This document shows positions 31,519-34,357 of a stretch of 34,357 bases of DNA, piece by piece. Made by a program: the position numbers and the translations under genes. This stretch comes from an uncultured Synergistales bacterium (GTDB lineage: Bacteria > Synergistota > Synergistia > Synergistales > Aminobacteriaceae), in the NCBI GenBank assembly GCA_905233725.1, contig CAJOEM010000015.1, positions 1-34,357 on the forward strand, given 5' to 3'. The notes below the pieces were generated by a model. That model ran no database searches. It had not been told where the DNA came from and saw nothing but the letters and a program-made list of their open reading frames with translations. The stretch's first letter is position 1. Every line of letters starts with the position of its first letter.

Positions 31519-34113
31519 ATGAGCGCGAAAATTCTAAGGGTAATCAGGGAATATTTTGCGAAAGATATAGATTCGTCGGAACTTGCGAATGATTCGATTT
31601 TGAAACAAAGATTGTCGGATAACGCGATGTGGCTTTTGGAGCAGAGATATTTCGTGCCCAGATATGACTCGGAAATTCAGGGAACTCGTCCGGAGAGAAA
31701 TTTCGAGGAATTTGTGCGTCGTGTTTCTCGAACTGTTGCGAGTGCGGAAGTGAATTTTTCGGATTCGATTGATTGGCTAAGGACTCTTGAGAAAAATATT
31801 GCGAATGATATTCTTAACCGGAGATTCTTGTTTAACTCGCCGTGTCTGTTCAGTGCGGCAGCAGGTTTGACAGTGATTCCGGAATTTGCGGAGATAATTT
31901 ACAAGAGCGTCGATGACATGCAGCTTGAAGACTACCGGAAATTATACGAGTCCAAGACCAAGAATCAGCAATTATTCGCGTGTTTCGTGATTAGCGTTCC
32001 GGATAGCATCGAGGGAATTTTCGAGAGTGTCAAGAACGCGAGCATAATCAGCAAATTCGGCGGCGGTGTTGGAGGAAATTTCGGACATTTGCGCGAACAC
32101 AGTTCTGAGATTGCTGGCGGAACTGGCGGCAAAGCTTCGGGACCTGTGTCGTTCATGGAGACTTGGAACACGATGGGCGCGGTCGTAGTTCAGGGTGGCA
32201 AGCGTCGTGCTGCGTTGATGGGAATGCTGTTCGACGATCATCCGGATATTTGTGATTTTATTGACTGCAAGACCGAAGATGGCAAGTTGTCGTATTTTAA
32301 TATCTCAGTTGCGATTTCTGACGCGTTGATGAATGCTGCGGAAAATGACGGCGATTTCGATTTGCATTCGCGAGTTGACGGTTCTGTCACGAAGACAGTT
32401 AAGGCTCGGGAATTGATGGCGCATATTTGCGAGAGTGCGTGGAAGCGCGGAGACCCAGGAGTGTTTTTTATTGATCGTGCGCGTCAGGATAATATTCTCA
32501 AGATGGATCCGGAATGGGAAATCGAATCGACAAATCCTTGCGGTGAACAACCGTTGCCAAATTTCACGAGTTGCAATCTCGGCTCGATTAACACAGAAGT
32601 ATTTGTGAAAGAAGGCAAGTTTGATTACGAGAGTTTCAGAGCGCAGGTTTTCAGGTCGGTGTATTATCTTGATCTCGTGATTGATGCGTGCAGTTACCCG
32701 TTAGAGAAAATCGGCGAGCGTACGAAAGCAATCAGACCCGTCGGACTCGGCATTATGGGACTTGCTGATGCGTCGATCTTGCAAAATATAGTTTACGGAT
32801 CTGATGAGTTCAACAAGTTCTGCGAGAAATTATCCGGAGTATTGGCGCGTTCGGCTTTGTCAGCGACGATTCAGATTGTTACGGACCAGAATAAATCGCC
32901 GTTCCCGGAGCATGACTTGGTGCGAAAATTGTTCGAGAATTACACGCTGCCTGAGAAAATTGACGCAGCTTCACTCAGGGATTTGCTCGCGAAAATGCGT
33001 GCTGAAAAAATTATTCCGGTTACGCTGCTGAATACTCTCGAGACGTATTGTGATTCAGGATTTGATTTCGAGTCTGAGTCAGCTGGTTTTGAATCCGAAG
33101 TGAATTTCGTGCTTGAGAATCTTTTCGAGGGAAATATGCGTAACAGCCGCAGATTGTCGATTGCGCCGACGGGTTCGATCTCGATGATTATGGACGCGAG
33201 TTCAGGAATTGAACCGAATTTTGCGTGGTCATGGAGCAGACGCATTGCCAAGACAGACGGCTCTGGCTTCGAGAATAAAGATTTCTGGCACAAGCTGCTA
33301 TCACAGGAACAGCGTTCAGAATATCGTGCGAACGGCGGGAAATTGACAAATCCGGCTTATGTTACGGCTTATGATATTACAACGCAGCAGCATGTGAATG
33401 TTACGGGAATTTTTGCGCAAGTTGTTGACAGTGGCATCAGCAAGACAGTGAATCTGCCAAATTCCGCTACGATTGACGATGTTCGTAACGTGTATCGAGA
33501 TTGTTACATGATGGGCTGCAAGGGCATAACGATTTATCGCGACGGTTCGAGGTCGTATCAGCCGATCGAAGTGAAGAAATCTGACGACGAGAAATCAAAC
33601 GCGAATCTGATTGCGAAAGATAAAACCGAAAAATCTGAGCACAACACGCATTCTCGAAATGTGAAAGAACGTCCCGGTCTCGTAGTATTCGGCAAGACGA
33701 TCAAAGACACGACACCATGGGGCAGCATATACGTAACGCTGAATTTTGACGGCAAAGACCCGTTCGAGATTTTCATAAACGTTGGCAAGAGCGGCTCTGA
33801 ATTGAAAGCTATGACAGAAGCATTGTCGCGAGTAATTTCGATAGGCTTGCGTTCTGGCAGCAAACTTGAGGATTTTATAGACACGCTGAGAGGACTTTCT
33901 GGCAAGGAATACTGGCTCCTGAGTTATGATGAAGAACATGTAGTTAGATCTATTCCTGATGCGATTGCGCTTTTGCTGGAGAAATTGATTGATCGCGATA
34001 CGTCTGGACGAATGCGCGGAGGTCGTGAACTTTGTCCGGATTGCGGTGCGCCGCTGGAATTTATCTCGGGCTGCGAATATTGTTTCAGTTGCGGCTACAG
34101 CCCGTGTAAATGA
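31519..34113 (+). CDS. nrdJ: Class II (adenosylcobalamin-dependent) ribonucleotide reductase
   Basis: It reduces ribonucleotides to deoxyribonucleotides using a B12-generated thiyl radical and needs no oxygen. Of 864 residues, the barrel carries redox cysteines C155 (FACFVIS) and C352 (FTSCNLGS) and the finger-loop NPCGEQ (339-344: N339, thiyl C341, E343). SIAPTGS binds substrate phosphate. A TSCPD-type domain follows near 745-805 (PWGSIYVTLNFDG, GKSGSELKAM). The C terminus has CPDCG and CEYCFSCGYSPC (839-863), a zinc ribbon with likely shuttle cysteines. AAGGAGG (31497-31503) is 15 nt before ATG 31519, unusually far. No cobalamin riboswitch fits in the 115-bp gap upstream. Confidence 0.95.
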   Translation: MSAKILRVIREYFAKDIDSSELANDSILKQRLSDNAMWLLEQRYFVPRYDSEIQGTRPERNFEEFVRRVSRTVASAEVNFSDSIDWLRTLEKNIANDILNRRFLFNSPCLFSAAAGLTVIPEFAEIIYKSVDDMQLEDYRKLYESKTKNQQLFACFVISVPDSIEGIFESVKNASIISKFGGGVGGNFGHLREHSSEIAGGTGGKASGPVSFMETWNTMGAVVVQGGKRRAALMGMLFDDHPDICDFIDCKTEDGKLSYFNISVAISDALMNAAENDGDFDLHSRVDGSVTKTVKARELMAHICESAWKRGDPGVFFIDRARQDNILKMDPEWEIESTNPCGEQPLPNFTSCNLGSINTEVFVKEGKFDYESFRAQVFRSVYYLDLVIDACSYPLEKIGERTKAIRPVGLGIMGLADASILQNIVYGSDEFNKFCEKLSGVLARSALSATIQIVTDQNKSPFPEHDLVRKLFENYTLPEKIDAASLRDLLAKMRAEKIIPVTLLNTLETYCDSGFDFESESAGFESEVNFVLENLFEGNMRNSRRLSIAPTGSISMIMDASSGIEPNFAWSWSRRIAKTDGSGFENKDFWHKLLSQEQRSEYRANGGKLTNPAYVTAYDITTQQHVNVTGIFAQVVDSGISKTVNLPNSATIDDVRNVYRDCYMMGCKGITIYRDGSRSYQPIEVKKSDDEKSNANLIAKDKTEKSEHNTHSRNVKERPGLVVFGKTIKDTTPWGSIYVTLNFDGKDPFEIFINVGKSGSELKAMTEALSRVISIGLRSGSKLEDFIDTLRGLSGKEYWLLSYDEEHVVRSIPDAIALLLEKLIDRDTSGRMRGGRELCPDCGAPLEFISGCEYCFSCGYSPCK

Positions 34114-34146
34114 TAGATAGATAAATAGTAATAATAAATCGAAAGC

Positions 34147-34222
34147 TCCCCGTGAAAATGCCAATGTTCTTAACTTAATAACTAACTTAATAATTTTGGT
34201 AAATTCGCGAGGGGATTTTTTT
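34147..34222 (+). terminator. Terminator after nrdJ
   Basis: TCCCC (34147-34151) pairs with GGGGA (34211-34215), an inner TGCCAA/TTGGTA stem adds 6 bp, and TTTTTTT follows (34216-34222). The long loop holds a perfect direct repeat AACTTAATAA (34172-34181, 34184-34193). Confidence 0.65.
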
Positions 34223-34236
34223 GTGCAAAAATTATG

Positions 34237-34265
34237 TAGAGAAAAATTATTCGTTGTGATATAAT
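34237..34265 (+). promoter_or_regulatory. Promoter of the gene at the window edge
   Basis: TAGAGA (34237-34242), a 17-nt spacer and TATAAT (34260-34265) with an extended-minus-10 TG at 34257-34258 lie after the nrdJ terminator and before a GAGGAGGG ribosome site (34313-34320). Confidence 0.6.
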
Positions 34266-34332
34266 TTTAAAAAATAAATATATTTTTACGCAAAGTTGAT
34301 CTTAAAAATAGCGAGGAGGGACGTTTACAAAA

Positions 34333-34357
34333 ATGTGTTTTTGTGGTAGCATAAAAA
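34333..34357 (+). CDS. Start of a gene cut by the window end (partial)
   Basis: ATG 34333 follows GAGGAGGG (34313-34320) by 12 nt and reads MCFCGSIK before the sequence ends. Two Cys in the first four residues could be metal-binding, but eight codons do not allow a family call. Confidence 0.4.

Noticed and set aside
1-34357. CRISPR array, transposase or prophage genes
   Set aside because: No regularly spaced repeats, transposase or phage structural motifs were found on either strand.

Overview
The window reads like a chromosomal segment of an obligately anaerobic bacterium with short intergenic gaps and a mid-to-low GC content. Anaerobic traits seen directly are an electron-bifurcating NfnAB pair, a B12-dependent class II ribonucleotide reductase, a short-chain flavodoxin, a Na+-translocating decarboxylase beta subunit and a secreted two-FMN/FAD flavoprotein reductase. 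The whiA-pgk-tpiA and rpiB-upp-tagO-wecB arrangements would fit Synergistota or a clostridial relative. I favour Synergistota, as an inference from gene content only. No phage genes, transposase or CRISPR array were found.

Layout. 1-1000: tRNA-Ala(CGC) with a terminator, then an Mrr-like nuclease gene of possibly foreign origin. 1025-4204: a MetH without its reactivation domain, divergent from a DtxR-type metal regulator. 4215-8565 (minus strand): an operon running from an RpiB-Upp fusion through TagO and WecB to CapA, covering nucleotide salvage and the entry steps of wall or capsule polysaccharide. 8600-12250: flavodoxin, tRNA-Gln(CTG), then a Na+/solute symporter, uridine phosphorylase and hypoxanthine phosphoribosyltransferase. 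12256-14702: a two-gene SGNH/MBOAT cassette that probably O-acetylates an envelope polymer. 14703-15220: a gene-poor scar with imperfect repeats, a strong hairpin and what looks like a frameshifted P-loop gene. 15217-19352: ArgD, RuvX and NfnAB. 19419-25463: a PARG-like macrodomain protein, glycerate kinase, the secreted flavoprotein and a secreted Sel1/TPR protein. 25550-31403: OadB, then whiA-pgk-tpiA and a secreted protein of unknown family. 31519-34113: NrdJ. 34114-34357: a terminator, a promoter and the first codons of a gene cut by the window edge.

How the genes work together. The symporter and uridine phosphorylase would deliver uracil and ribose-1-phosphate. The Upp half of the fusion can return uracil to UMP, and the RpiB half can interconvert ribose-5-phosphate and ribulose-5-phosphate, so uridine use ties into the pentose pathway. 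NfnAB and flavodoxin balance NAD(P)H and ferredoxin. The exported flavoprotein probably provides an electron sink on an unsaturated carboxylate, and its substrate site departs from fumarate reductases. MetH and NrdJ make methionine and deoxynucleotide synthesis cobalamin dependent, yet neither gene has a visible cobalamin riboswitch.

The points most worth a second look are the RpiB-Upp fusion, the flavoprotein active site, the decayed P-loop gene with its neighbouring repeat, the stand-alone PARG-like protein, and the two secreted proteins of unknown function.
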